Shown: positions 7,215-14,297 of the stretch, piece by piece
Layout: the number at the start of each line of letters is the position of its first letter
How positions within the stretch are numbered: the first letter of the stretch is position 1
Assembly: GCA_028874675.1 (NCBI GenBank)
Contig: JAPPJA010000178.1
Coordinates: 1 to 15,321 of the forward strand
From: Chloroflexota bacterium
GTDB lineage: Bacteria; Chloroflexota; Dehalococcoidia; Lucifugimonadales; UBA3495
DNA: 15,321 nt
Direction: 5' to 3'
Position numbers and translations under genes: made by a program
The notes under the pieces: model-generated
The model's input: the letters and a program-made list of their open reading frames with translations, nothing else
Database searches by the model: none
What the model was told of the DNA's origin: nothing

Positions 7215-8510
7215 ATGCGGATACTGTTGATTGCTACCAACAGGCACAACCGCCTGGTAAGCCGGATGAACGCCCAGCCTCTGCCCATCGGCATGGCCTA
7301 CGTGGCCGGTCACCTGGACCCGGACCGTCACCAGCTCAAGGTTCTGGACCTCATGTTTTCCGACGACTACCTTGCCGACGTGGAGGCAGCAGTCCACGAA
7401 TTTCAGCCCGAGCTGGTAGGGTTGTCCCTGCGCAACCTGAGCAACCACAGCTACCTTGACCCTCAGTGGGCCCTGCCCATCACCAGGGAAGTAATCGACA
7501 AGATTCGCGAGGGCTCCTCCGCTCCCATTGTTTGCGGCGGCCCAGCCTTCAGCCTCCTGCCCAACGAGTGTTTTGCCTACCTGGAACCCGACCTTGGCCT
7601 CGCCGGCGACGCCGGTGAGACTTTTGCCGAACTGGCGGGCCGAATCGAGATTGGCGAACCCTCCTACCTGGACCTGCCCGGCCTGGTGTACCGCAATGAG
7701 TCCGGCATCCAGTTCAACGGCATGCGCTGCCGGTCCGACTTCTCCATGCCTCCCCGGTTCGACGAACTGGACATGGAAAAGTACCGCCTGGCCGGGTTCG
7801 GCGTGGGCATCGTCACCAAGCTGGGCGACTTCAACTATCCAACTTCTCCCGGGTCCGAGCCGTCGGAACGCAGCGCCTGGCGCGTCATTCGGCCCATCGA
7901 AGAGGTGGTACAGGAAGTTCAGGATATGGAAGCCCGCTTCCGCCTCCGCAAGGTCCACTTCATCGACAATGGCTTCAACATTCCCCTGGCTCATGCCAAG
8001 CAGCTTTGCCAGGCTCTGTCCGACGCTGATGTCGGCGTCCACTGGACCACCGGCCTGGCCCCATACAGCTGCGATTCGGAGCTGGTCGGCATGATGAAAG
8101 ACGCCGGCTGTGTCCTGGTTATGATGGGCAACATGCGGGGGGACAGCCACGATGGGACCACCCTGGGCGAGAGGATGGACCCCATGCTGGCAACCTGCCG
8201 TACCTGCGAGGAGGGCGGCCTCAACTACACCATCGCCCAGCGTTTCGGGGAACCGGGCGAGACCAGGGAATCGGTGGAAGAGAAGCTGGCCTTCCTTCGC
8301 GGCATCCGGCCTTCAATGGCAAACCTGCGGGTTGGCGTGAGCATCATGCCCGGCACCCCGGAAGCCCGGCTGGCGGTCGAAGAAGGCCTGGTGGCGGACG
8401 AGAGCGAACTGATCCGCCCCACCTTCTATATCGCCCCGGAAGTTCGGGAATGGATTGTGGACCACCTGAAACAGGCGGCCGCCAAGCAACCCAGGTGGAA
8501 CCTTCTTTGA
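7215..8510 (+). CDS. B12-binding/radical SAM-fold protein lacking the iron-sulfur cysteines
   Basis: A 431-residue protein with the plan of cobalamin-binding radical SAM enzymes. Residues about 1-150 form a Rossmann B12-binding-like domain (PLPIGMAYVAGHL, PIVCGGPAFSLLP, GDAGETFAEL). Residues about 190-400 follow a radical SAM barrel: VHFIDNGFNIPLAHA resembles the usual D..FN.P..HA strand, and FGEPGET the usual G.PGET turn. The segment that should carry CxxxCxxC after strand 1 reads TKLGDFNYPTSPG (201-213) with no Cys, so no SAM-cleaving cluster can be bound there. The region where E of the GiES-type motif sits reads GNMRGDS. The only close Cys pair (C328, C331) is in another part of the barrel. 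ATG 7215 follows AAGGAG at 8 bases. It may bind cobalamin, or the fold may have been reused; function unknown. Plus-strand neighbour of an alpha/beta hydrolase. Confidence 0.8.
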   Translation: MRILLIATNRHNRLVSRMNAQPLPIGMAYVAGHLDPDRHQLKVLDLMFSDDYLADVEAAVHEFQPELVGLSLRNLSNHSYLDPQWALPITREVIDKIREGSSAPIVCGGPAFSLLPNECFAYLEPDLGLAGDAGETFAELAGRIEIGEPSYLDLPGLVYRNESGIQFNGMRCRSDFSMPPRFDELDMEKYRLAGFGVGIVTKLGDFNYPTSPGSEPSERSAWRVIRPIEEVVQEVQDMEARFRLRKVHFIDNGFNIPLAHAKQLCQALSDADVGVHWTTGLAPYSCDSELVGMMKDAGCVLVMMGNMRGDSHDGTTLGERMDPMLATCRTCEEGGLNYTIAQRFGEPGETRESVEEKLAFLRGIRPSMANLRVGVSIMPGTPEARLAVEEGLVADESELIRPTFYIAPEVREWIVDHLKQAAAKQPRWNLL

Positions 8511-8669
8511 CGTTCAGCCTGAGGCGCAGACCAGCCACCGGATACTTGCAAACGGAGACAGCAGGCTCCCGGTCACATTCCTGGGGGAGGGCCAACCCAC
8601 GCCCGTTCCATTCACAACACCGGCCCCGGCTGGCGATCATTCGTGCCCATCAGTGGACAAAAAGAAACC

Positions 8670-8674
8670 GGAGG
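8670..8674 (+). promoter_or_regulatory. ribosome binding site deciding the TTG start at 8680
   Basis: GGAGG ends 5 bases before TTG 8680. An in-frame GTG at 8653 has no comparable site and would add nine charged residues (DKKKPEE-type) that are not expected in the family. Confidence 0.65.
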
Positions 8675-8679
8675 AAACC

Positions 8680-9555
8680 TTGGAACCCACCAGCAAGTAT
8701 TTCCAGGCCAACGGCATCAACCTGCACTGTCTCTCCTGGGGCGACCCGTCAAATCCCCCACTGATAATGACCCATGGCATAGGCTTGTGCGCCATGGTCT
8801 GGCGTCCCCTGGCCGAGGACCTGGCACGGGACTATCACGTCCTCTCCCTGGACCTGCGGGGCCACGGCGATACCGACAAACCGGGTGGATACACCTTCGA
8901 TAACATGGCCGAGGACGTCGTTGGCCTGGTACGGGCTCTTAATCCCGCCCAGCCACCCTACGCCATTGGTCATTCCGCCGGCGGAATGACCATCATGATT
9001 GCCAACCACAAGGCCCCCGGCACCATGGGCCCCACCGTGCTGGTGGACACCCGCGTCGGCCCGGCGCTGGAGGTCTATAACCCGGAAGAGCGTGAAGAGC
9101 GAATGAACCGGACCCGCAACAAGCGGGCCATCTGGGAGTCTCGCGAGGTCATGTACGACGCCTACCGCAATCGTCGGGTCTTCAGCACCTGGACCGATGA
9201 CGCCGTGCGTGACTACATCTACGGGGGGACCCGGCTTCTCGACGATGGCAAGGCTGAGCTCAAGTGCCCCACCGAGGTCGAGGCCATCTACTACGAGGCG
9301 CGCCACTCCCTCAATCCCACTCCCTACCTTAAGGGACTGGGCGGCGAGTACCTGTTGCTGCTGGGCAATACCGGCAACTACCCGGACGAGGGCGCCCGCA
9401 ACAGCGACGAGATCAAGTACTTCCTCAGCGAGGTAAAGGGGGCCCGGATGGAGACCCTGCCCCGGGGTTCCCACTTCGTTGCCATGGAGGACCCGGACAT
9501 GGTGCTGGCATCGGCCCGCCGCTACCTGGACAGCCACCGCCTGGGCGGCAACTGA
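8680..9555 (+). CDS. alpha/beta hydrolase
   Basis: A 291-residue alpha/beta hydrolase from TTG 8680 (300 residues if GTG 8653 is used). It opens with the strand pair KYFQANGINLHCLSWG, then the oxyanion-hole THGIG (31-35), the LDLRGHGDTDKP turn, the nucleophile elbow GHSAGG (Ser99) and, near the end, the catalytic His in PRGSHFVAMEDP (His265). After strand 6, where the acid usually sits, the sequence is LLLLGNTGNYPDE, so the acid is not the standard Asp and may be D/E a few residues later or be placed after strand 5. Such enzymes hydrolyse esters, lactones, epoxides or C-C bonds; the cytoplasmic substrate cannot be told. It lies 169 bases after the radical SAM-like gene on the same strand, with no clear promoter between. 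It ends 32 bases from the converging permease gene. Confidence 0.88.
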   Translation: MEPTSKYFQANGINLHCLSWGDPSNPPLIMTHGIGLCAMVWRPLAEDLARDYHVLSLDLRGHGDTDKPGGYTFDNMAEDVVGLVRALNPAQPPYAIGHSAGGMTIMIANHKAPGTMGPTVLVDTRVGPALEVYNPEEREERMNRTRNKRAIWESREVMYDAYRNRRVFSTWTDDAVRDYIYGGTRLLDDGKAELKCPTEVEAIYYEARHSLNPTPYLKGLGGEYLLLLGNTGNYPDEGARNSDEIKYFLSEVKGARMETLPRGSHFVAMEDPDMVLASARRYLDSHRLGGN

Positions 9556-9587
9556 TTCCCGCTGGCCCTACCAGATTCGCGGCGGCC

Positions 9588-11327
9588 CTACCGTGAACCC
9601 GCCACGTCCACCGACACCACGTCAATGCCGTGGTATTTCTGGTGCCGCACCGACGATGCGTAGTGGCGCAGCAGCCTGAATGAAATCTCCCGTACTTCGG
9701 GGATGTCCGAGGGCTCCTGCAGGTAGGTCAGCTGGTCTTCCAGGTTGTCGCCCTGGTGTCCGGACACAAACTCCAGCTCGGCCCCTCCCGTCGTGTGCCG
9801 TATCTTGACCATCAGGCGACGCGGTCGGCTGTCCTCCTCATCGTCCGCCTCCGAGGCGATGCTGTGCAGTGTTTCCTCCCCCACCAGCGCCAGCCGGTGG
9901 GTGGATTCCTCGTTCCATCCTGCTCTCGATGCAAACTGGCTGAGGAACTCTCTCAGTTTTGGCAATGCCTCCTCGTCCACCCCTACAACCAGCTTGCGGC
10001 GGCGCGCCGAGGTGAGTTCCAGGAAGGCCACCATCGCAACGGCCACAATGGCCCCCGAGGTCATCCCGTTCCCCAGTAGCACTGCCAGGAACCCCTCTCC
10101 CAGCATGTCTCCAAATATCCACTGGTTCTGGAAGCCGGTGCCCAGCCAGAAGGCTACGCCCGCCACCGTGGCCTTCCTGTGGTCCACCCCGTCCTGAATG
10201 ACAATCTTCATCCCCTGCACGAAGAGCAGTCCCAGCAGCACCGTAATGTACGCCGCCGCCACCGGCGTGGGTATGGCGATTATCAAGGCGGCCACCTTGG
10301 GGAAGAAGGCCGTCGCCGCGATGAGGGCCCCGATGTATATTCCCACGCGCCTCGACCCAATTCCCGTAACCTCCGCGAGAGAGATGCTGGTCGAATAGGT
10401 GGTGTTCGGCAGGGTGCCGGCCAGCCCCGACAGCAGGTTGCCAGTGCCGTCCGCGTTAAGCGCGCCCTGCACCACACGGAAGTCCGTCGCCTGCCGCCGC
10501 CGCTGCGAAACCCTCTGGATGGCTACCCCGTCCCCGATGGTCTCAATTGCCCCTACCAGCGTGACAATGACGAAGGCCGGCAGCAGCGCCCAGAACTTGT
10601 GGTCCGGCGTCAAGTCCAGCCCAGGCCACGAACCGAAGGGCACCCCGAACCAGGGGGCATCCAGAATTGGTTGGACGTCATACATTCCAAAGGCAGCCCC
10701 AACTGCGGAGCCCGCAACTATGCCAATGATCGGCGACCACAAGCGAAGCTTCGCCGGCCCCCTTATAACCAGCCCGGTCACAATCAGAATGGTAAGACCC
10801 GCGGCCAGCGGCGCCCCCGCCCTGTGGGTACCGTCGGGGACGTCTGTAAGCGAGTCGAAAACTACGGGAAAGACCGTTGCCGCAATCAGCATGATCACAG
10901 TCCCGGTTACCACGGGCGTGAAAATTCTCCGCAGCACCGACAGGCGGTAAGCCAGCAGAAACTGGAACAGGGACGAAATTACTATCAGGCTGGCCATGGT
11001 CGCCGGTCCGGCCGTGGTCAGGGCGGCTATACATACCGCAATGAACGCCCCCGAGGTTCCCATCAGCAGCACGTGGCCCGACCCGAACCGCCCGACGCCT
11101 GCCGCCTGCAGGATGGTGGTCAATCCGCTCACCAGCAGCGCGCCGAACGCTCCCCAGACGATCAGCTCCTGGGGCTGGTCGGCAATGCGCAGCACGATGA
11201 CCACCGTCAGGACCACCGGAGTAATCATTAGAATGGTGGCTTGAATGGCCGCCCCCACCGCGATGGGCGTAGGAGGACTCTCGCTCGGTTCGTAACGGAC
11301 GTGTTCGTTAATCTCAGAAGCAGCCAA
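9588..11327 (-). CDS. NCS2-family (uracil/xanthine-type) permease with C-terminal RsbW-like domain
   Basis: A 579-residue membrane transporter. Residues about 20-440 hold many hydrophobic segments plus the NCS2 landmarks: GAIETIGD (Glu262) and PNTTYSTS (Asn308, the equivalent of the NAT signature). This family imports uracil, xanthine or related bases with protons or sodium. Unusually, a soluble tail of about 135 residues follows. Its pattern (ALPKLREFLSQFASRAG, LALVGEETLHSIAS, ELEFVSGHQGDN, then FRLLRHYASSVRHQKYHG) resembles a GHKL/RsbW-type kinase domain, but the N-box Asn is His or Ser and the DxGxG Asp is missing, so ATP binding may be lost. Start: TTG 11327 has GGAGG 8 bases before it. 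An in-frame GTG at 11378 overlaps the -10 promoter region and would not be transcribed. It is divergent from the monooxygenase gene. Confidence 0.85.
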   Translation of the reverse strand: MAASEINEHVRYEPSESPPTPIAVGAAIQATILMITPVVLTVVIVLRIADQPQELIVWGAFGALLVSGLTTILQAAGVGRFGSGHVLLMGTSGAFIAVCIAALTTAGPATMASLIVISSLFQFLLAYRLSVLRRIFTPVVTGTVIMLIAATVFPVVFDSLTDVPDGTHRAGAPLAAGLTILIVTGLVIRGPAKLRLWSPIIGIVAGSAVGAAFGMYDVQPILDAPWFGVPFGSWPGLDLTPDHKFWALLPAFVIVTLVGAIETIGDGVAIQRVSQRRRQATDFRVVQGALNADGTGNLLSGLAGTLPNTTYSTSISLAEVTGIGSRRVGIYIGALIAATAFFPKVAALIIAIPTPVAAAYITVLLGLLFVQGMKIVIQDGVDHRKATVAGVAFWLGTGFQNQWIFGDMLGEGFLAVLLGNGMTSGAIVAVAMVAFLELTSARRRKLVVGVDEEALPKLREFLSQFASRAGWNEESTHRLALVGEETLHSIASEADDEEDSRPRRLMVKIRHTTGGAELEFVSGHQGDNLEDQLTYLQEPSDIPEVREISFRLLRHYASSVRHQKYHGIDVVSVDVAGSR

Positions 11328-11335
11328 TGGGAATT

Positions 11336-11340
11336 CCTCC
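11336..11340 (-). promoter_or_regulatory. ribosome binding site deciding the TTG start at 11327
   Basis: GGAGG on the minus strand (11340-11336), 8 bases before TTG 11327. Together with the promoter at 11379-11387 it argues against the longer GTG start at 11378. Confidence 0.65.
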
Positions 11341-11378
11341 AGTTCGCCCGAAAACAGGGTCAGCCAAAGAATTGGCAC

Positions 11379-11387
11379 ATTATATCA
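11379..11387 (-). promoter_or_regulatory. extended -10 promoter of the permease gene
   Basis: The minus strand reads TGATATAAT (11387-11379): a perfect TATAAT with the TGn extension. No good -35 is seen at 16-18 bases, which is typical of extended -10 promoters. Start expected near 11372, about 45 bases before the TTG start. Confidence 0.5.
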
Positions 11388-11558
11388 AAAGAATTTGGCC
11401 ACCCAGGGTCTCCTGCCTTCTGCCCAAATTGTTATAGGTCAATCTTTAGGCCTGTCGAATAGCGTTGGACCAGGCATCCGGGTCTGCTCGGTCCCGCAAG
11501 CCATCTGTATTTGAGTGGCTCGGAAAATGCCGGGGCCTCGTTCCCGAAGTGCATTTTT

Positions 11559-11567
11559 TGGTATATT
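11559..11567 (+). promoter_or_regulatory. extended -10 promoter of the flavin monooxygenase gene
   Basis: TGGTATATT (11559-11567) is TGn followed by a five-of-six -10. Start expected near 11574, so GGAG (11587-11590) and ATG 11599 would both be in the transcript. No convincing -35. Confidence 0.4.
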
Positions 11568-11598
11568 TAGTCCGACTCCTATAATCGGAGAAACAGAT

Positions 11599-13221
11599 AT
11601 GGCTGCGCAACGATTAGAAAAGGCTGTCCCCACCGGCCAGGTAGAATACTTTGACGCCATAGTCATAGGCGCCGGGGTCACCGGGCTCTACCAACTGTAT
11701 TGCCTGCGCAAACTGGGCATGGCGGTCAGGGTGTTTGAAGATGGCGACGGCGTAGGCGGCACCTGGTACTGGAACCGGTATCCCGGCGCCAGGTTCGATT
11801 CCGAGAGCTTCAGCTACGGCTATTCCTTTTCTGAAGAACTGCTCCAGGAATGGGACTGGAAAGAGCTCTACTCCGGCCAGCCCGAAAACGAACGCTACCT
11901 GAACTACGTGGCCGACAAGTTCGACCTGAAGCGGGACATTCGCTTCAATTCCCGGGTGGCTTCCTGCACCTTCGAGGAAGACCGCAATACCTGGCTGGTT
12001 GAAATCGCCGACGGCCACCGGACCCGGGCGCCCTTCCTGGTTACCGCAGTTGGCCTGCTATCCGCCCACTACATTCCCGACTTCGAGGGTCTGGATACCT
12101 ACCAGGGTCAGTGGTGCCACACCGGCCGGTGGCCCAAAGAGGGCATGGACCTCGCCGGAAAGCGGGTGGGCGTAATCGGTACGGGGGCCACCGCGGTCCA
12201 GTTGATCACCGAAATCGCCAAAGAAGTGGGGCACCTGACTGTGTTCCAGCGCACGCCCAATTTTTGCGCCCCCCTGCGCAATGGCCCCATCACCGATGAG
12301 ATGCAGCGGGAAATCAAGGCCAGCTACCCCGAAATATTTCGCCGCTGCAGCGAAACCGCCGGCTCCTTTGTCCATGTGTTCGATCCTCGTTCCGCGCTCG
12401 ACGTATCCGCCGAAGAGCGGCAGGAACAGTATGAGCGGCTGTGGAAGGAACCGGGTTTTGCCAAGTGGCTGTCCAACTTCTACGACTTGATGCTGCCCGG
12501 GGAAGCCAACGAGGATTACGCCGAGTTCATCCGGAACAAGATCAGGGAGCGTGTGCATGACCCCGAAGTCGCCGAGATGCTCGTACCCAAGGACCACATG
12601 TTCGGTTCCAAGCGGCTCCCCTGCGAGAGTGGCTACTACGAGGTTTATAACCGGGACAACGTGCTGCTGGTGGACGTCAAGAAAGCCCCCATCCAACGCC
12701 TGACTCCCACCGGCCTCAGGACCAGCGACGCCGAGTACGAACTTGACGTCATAATATTCGCCACCGGGTACGATGCGGTGACCGGCTCGCTGAACCGGAT
12801 CGACATCAGGGGAATCGGCGGCGAACAGCTCCGGGACAAGTTCAGCAACGGTCCGCGCACCTACATGGGTATTCAGAGCAATGGGTTCCCCAACATGTTC
12901 ACCATCAACGCGGCCTCGGTCGGAAACTTTGTGCGCGCCGCGGAACCGCTGGTTGAGTGGGTATCCGAGTGCATCCGCTACGTTCGGGAGAACGAATACG
13001 TCCGCATTTCTCCGACCATCGAGGCGGAGGATGACTGGGTAAACCACGTCAATGAAGCCGGCTCCAAAATTCTTCGCAGCCAGGCCAACTCGTGGTTTGT
13101 GGGCGCCAACATCCCGGGCAAGGCCCGGGCCCTCCTGACCAGCCCGGACACCGCTCCCGTAATGAGGGCCAAGCGGGCTGACGTGGCGGCCAATGGTTAC
13201 GAAGGCTTCCTTCTCGAATGA
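11599..13221 (+). CDS. flavin-dependent monooxygenase, Baeyer-Villiger type
   Basis: A 540-residue flavoprotein of the usual length for class B (type I) Baeyer-Villiger monooxygenases. It has FAD-binding GAGVTG (24-29), the GGTWYWNRYPGARFD motif (53-67), the Baeyer-Villiger fingerprint YQGQWCHTGRWP (168-179, Tyr where Phe is usual), NADPH-binding GTGATA (194-199), SKRLPCESGYYEVYNRDN with the probable active-site Arg339, and FATGYD (397-402). These enzymes insert one oxygen into ketones or aldehydes to make esters or lactones, using NADPH and O2. ATG 11599 is chosen because GGAG lies 8 bases upstream and the protein then starts close to the FAD motif. The frame stays open to 11515 but that extension is not needed. 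A haem c lipoprotein gene follows 58 bases later. It is divergent from the permease. Steroid, cyclic or aryl ketone substrates are all possible. Confidence 0.9.
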   Translation: MAAQRLEKAVPTGQVEYFDAIVIGAGVTGLYQLYCLRKLGMAVRVFEDGDGVGGTWYWNRYPGARFDSESFSYGYSFSEELLQEWDWKELYSGQPENERYLNYVADKFDLKRDIRFNSRVASCTFEEDRNTWLVEIADGHRTRAPFLVTAVGLLSAHYIPDFEGLDTYQGQWCHTGRWPKEGMDLAGKRVGVIGTGATAVQLITEIAKEVGHLTVFQRTPNFCAPLRNGPITDEMQREIKASYPEIFRRCSETAGSFVHVFDPRSALDVSAEERQEQYERLWKEPGFAKWLSNFYDLMLPGEANEDYAEFIRNKIRERVHDPEVAEMLVPKDHMFGSKRLPCESGYYEVYNRDNVLLVDVKKAPIQRLTPTGLRTSDAEYELDVIIFATGYDAVTGSLNRIDIRGIGGEQLRDKFSNGPRTYMGIQSNGFPNMFTINAASVGNFVRAAEPLVEWVSECIRYVRENEYVRISPTIEAEDDWVNHVNEAGSKILRSQANSWFVGANIPGKARALLTSPDTAPVMRAKRADVAANGYEGFLLE

Positions 13222-13279
13222 CAGCCATTCGTGGACCAATTTATCAAAGGCGGGGATTGTCGGGCCCCTGGATTGCTTG

Positions 13280-13735
13280 ATGGGTGCACGTCGCCGGAGA
13301 AACCTCCAATTTCAGGCCGGTCTGGTGGTCCTGCTGGCCTGCCTGCTAATGATTGGGTGCCAGGGTGACGACGGTTCCGGCAACAACGGGCTCGAAGGAA
13401 ACGGTACGACGCCTGAGACCACCCGTGCCGCCATGGCCCAGAGCGGCGAAGAGTTGTTCAATGCCAATTGCTCCGCATGTCACGGGCTGGAAGCGGCCGG
13501 CAGCGATCTGGGGCCAACACTGATCCACCGCGTTTACCATCCCGGCCATCACCCCGATACCAGCTTTCACAATGCCGTAAAGGTGGGTGTACGCCAGCAC
13601 CACTGGACTTTCGGAAATATGGCCCCCGTCGCCGGCTTGAATGAGCCAGAGGTGGACAGCATCATCTGCTACGTCCGCGGTCTCCAGCGCGAGAATGGCC
13701 TATTTGAAGGCGACGATTTCCCTACCGTGTGCTGA
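13280..13735 (+). CDS. mono-haem c-type cytochrome lipoprotein
   Basis: A 151-residue protein with a lipoprotein signal: basic n-region (ARRRR), hydrophobic stretch and lipobox LMIGC (Cys27). A low-complexity Gly/Asn/Thr linker follows, then a small class I cytochrome c domain with haem-binding CSACH (Cys64, Cys67, His68). A probable distal axial Met is in FGNMAPV (Met114), ahead of the C-terminal helix EVDSIICYVRG. It should be anchored to the outer face of the membrane and carry electrons, for example to an oxidase or from a dehydrogenase. Extra His residues (HPGHHPD, RQHHW) between the haem motif and Met are notable. The start is the weakest point: ATG 13280 gives a clean signal peptide but has no good ribosome site, and the frame is open upstream to 13193 inside the monooxygenase gene. 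Possibly co-transcribed with that gene. Confidence 0.8.
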   Translation: MGARRRRNLQFQAGLVVLLACLLMIGCQGDDGSGNNGLEGNGTTPETTRAAMAQSGEELFNANCSACHGLEAAGSDLGPTLIHRVYHPGHHPDTSFHNAVKVGVRQHHWTFGNMAPVAGLNEPEVDSIICYVRGLQRENGLFEGDDFPTVC

Positions 13736-14297
13736 AGGAGCCGGGCTATTACCAGCGCCTGACCCCGGCAGCCCGAAGCGCCTTCCAACTTCCTCAACGC
13801 CCGCAACCGGGCAAGCGGCCGCATTTCGGAACGAGGGCCGCCCGGAAGGTCCCCTTCCCGAGTGTGTCGCGCCCGCTCCACCCCAACTTGCTTTTTCCAC
13901 TGGAGAATCTCTGCGGGCTGACGAATACACTGCGGGGCCGTCAGCAGCCGCAGCCCTCCGCCTGGGGCCTGGTATGACATGTTAGCCCGAAGTTGACGCC
14001 CAGGGACATGGGTGGCTGGCCAGCCCCCACTATCAGTGCAATCGCGCCTTAACTGACTGCCACCCTGTGCCAGGCCGAAGGGCTAAGGACGGTATTACCA
14101 GGTTTTGAAGTACCAGCCTCTATGTAAGACGCGATTGCCCAGTCTCCCCGCGATGCAATGGGATGCACTTCGGCCATTTCTTCCGTACAATAAATATCAA
14201 TACCATAATTAAAATTAACTGCACCCAGCCCGGGGCCTAATAGTTTTAATCGTGGAAAGTTAATGCCGGTACGCCGGTCCGAGAGGGTAGGTGCCTG
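13736..14297. other. 562-base intergenic region before the polyketide synthase
   Basis: No convincing gene: several open frames of 60-115 codons overlap on both strands but lack ribosome sites and recognisable features. A 6-base hairpin (13742-13747 with 13770-13775) lies just after the cytochrome stop and has no T-run. The stretch about 14185-14260 is markedly AT-rich and probably holds the polyketide synthase promoter; one weak candidate is TTAACT (14215-14220), 17 bases, TAATAG (14238-14243). A direct repeat GATGCA occurs near 14153-14167. Confidence 0.4.

Noticed and set aside
7119..8150. Minus-strand open frame of 343 codons
   Set aside because: Antisense to the B12-binding/radical SAM-like gene, runs through its promoter, and the translated sequence shows no family pattern.
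8511..8679. Possible promoter or small gene between the radical SAM-like gene and the alpha/beta hydrolase
   Set aside because: No -35/-10 pair at sensible spacing and no coding signal beyond the ribosome site already listed.
10179..11231. Plus-strand open frame of 350 codons
   Set aside because: Antisense to the membrane permease; its Arg/Gly/Pro/Gln-rich, low-complexity product is what the complement of hydrophobic GC-rich codons gives.
11580..11585. Perfect TATAAT just before the monooxygenase start
   Set aside because: A start about 7 bases later would leave the ribosome site at 11587-11590 outside the transcript. The TGGTATATT at 11559-11567 fits better.
12058..13239. Minus-strand open frame of 393 codons
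   Set aside because: Lies wholly opposite the flavin monooxygenase gene, whose FAD, NADPH and Baeyer-Villiger motifs are clear. The antisense product has no recognisable motif; long antisense frames are common in GC-rich genes.
13729..13977. Plus-strand 82-codon open frame after the cytochrome gene
   Set aside because: Begins before the cytochrome stop, has no ribosome site, and its Pro/Arg-rich product resembles no family; other frames are equally open here.
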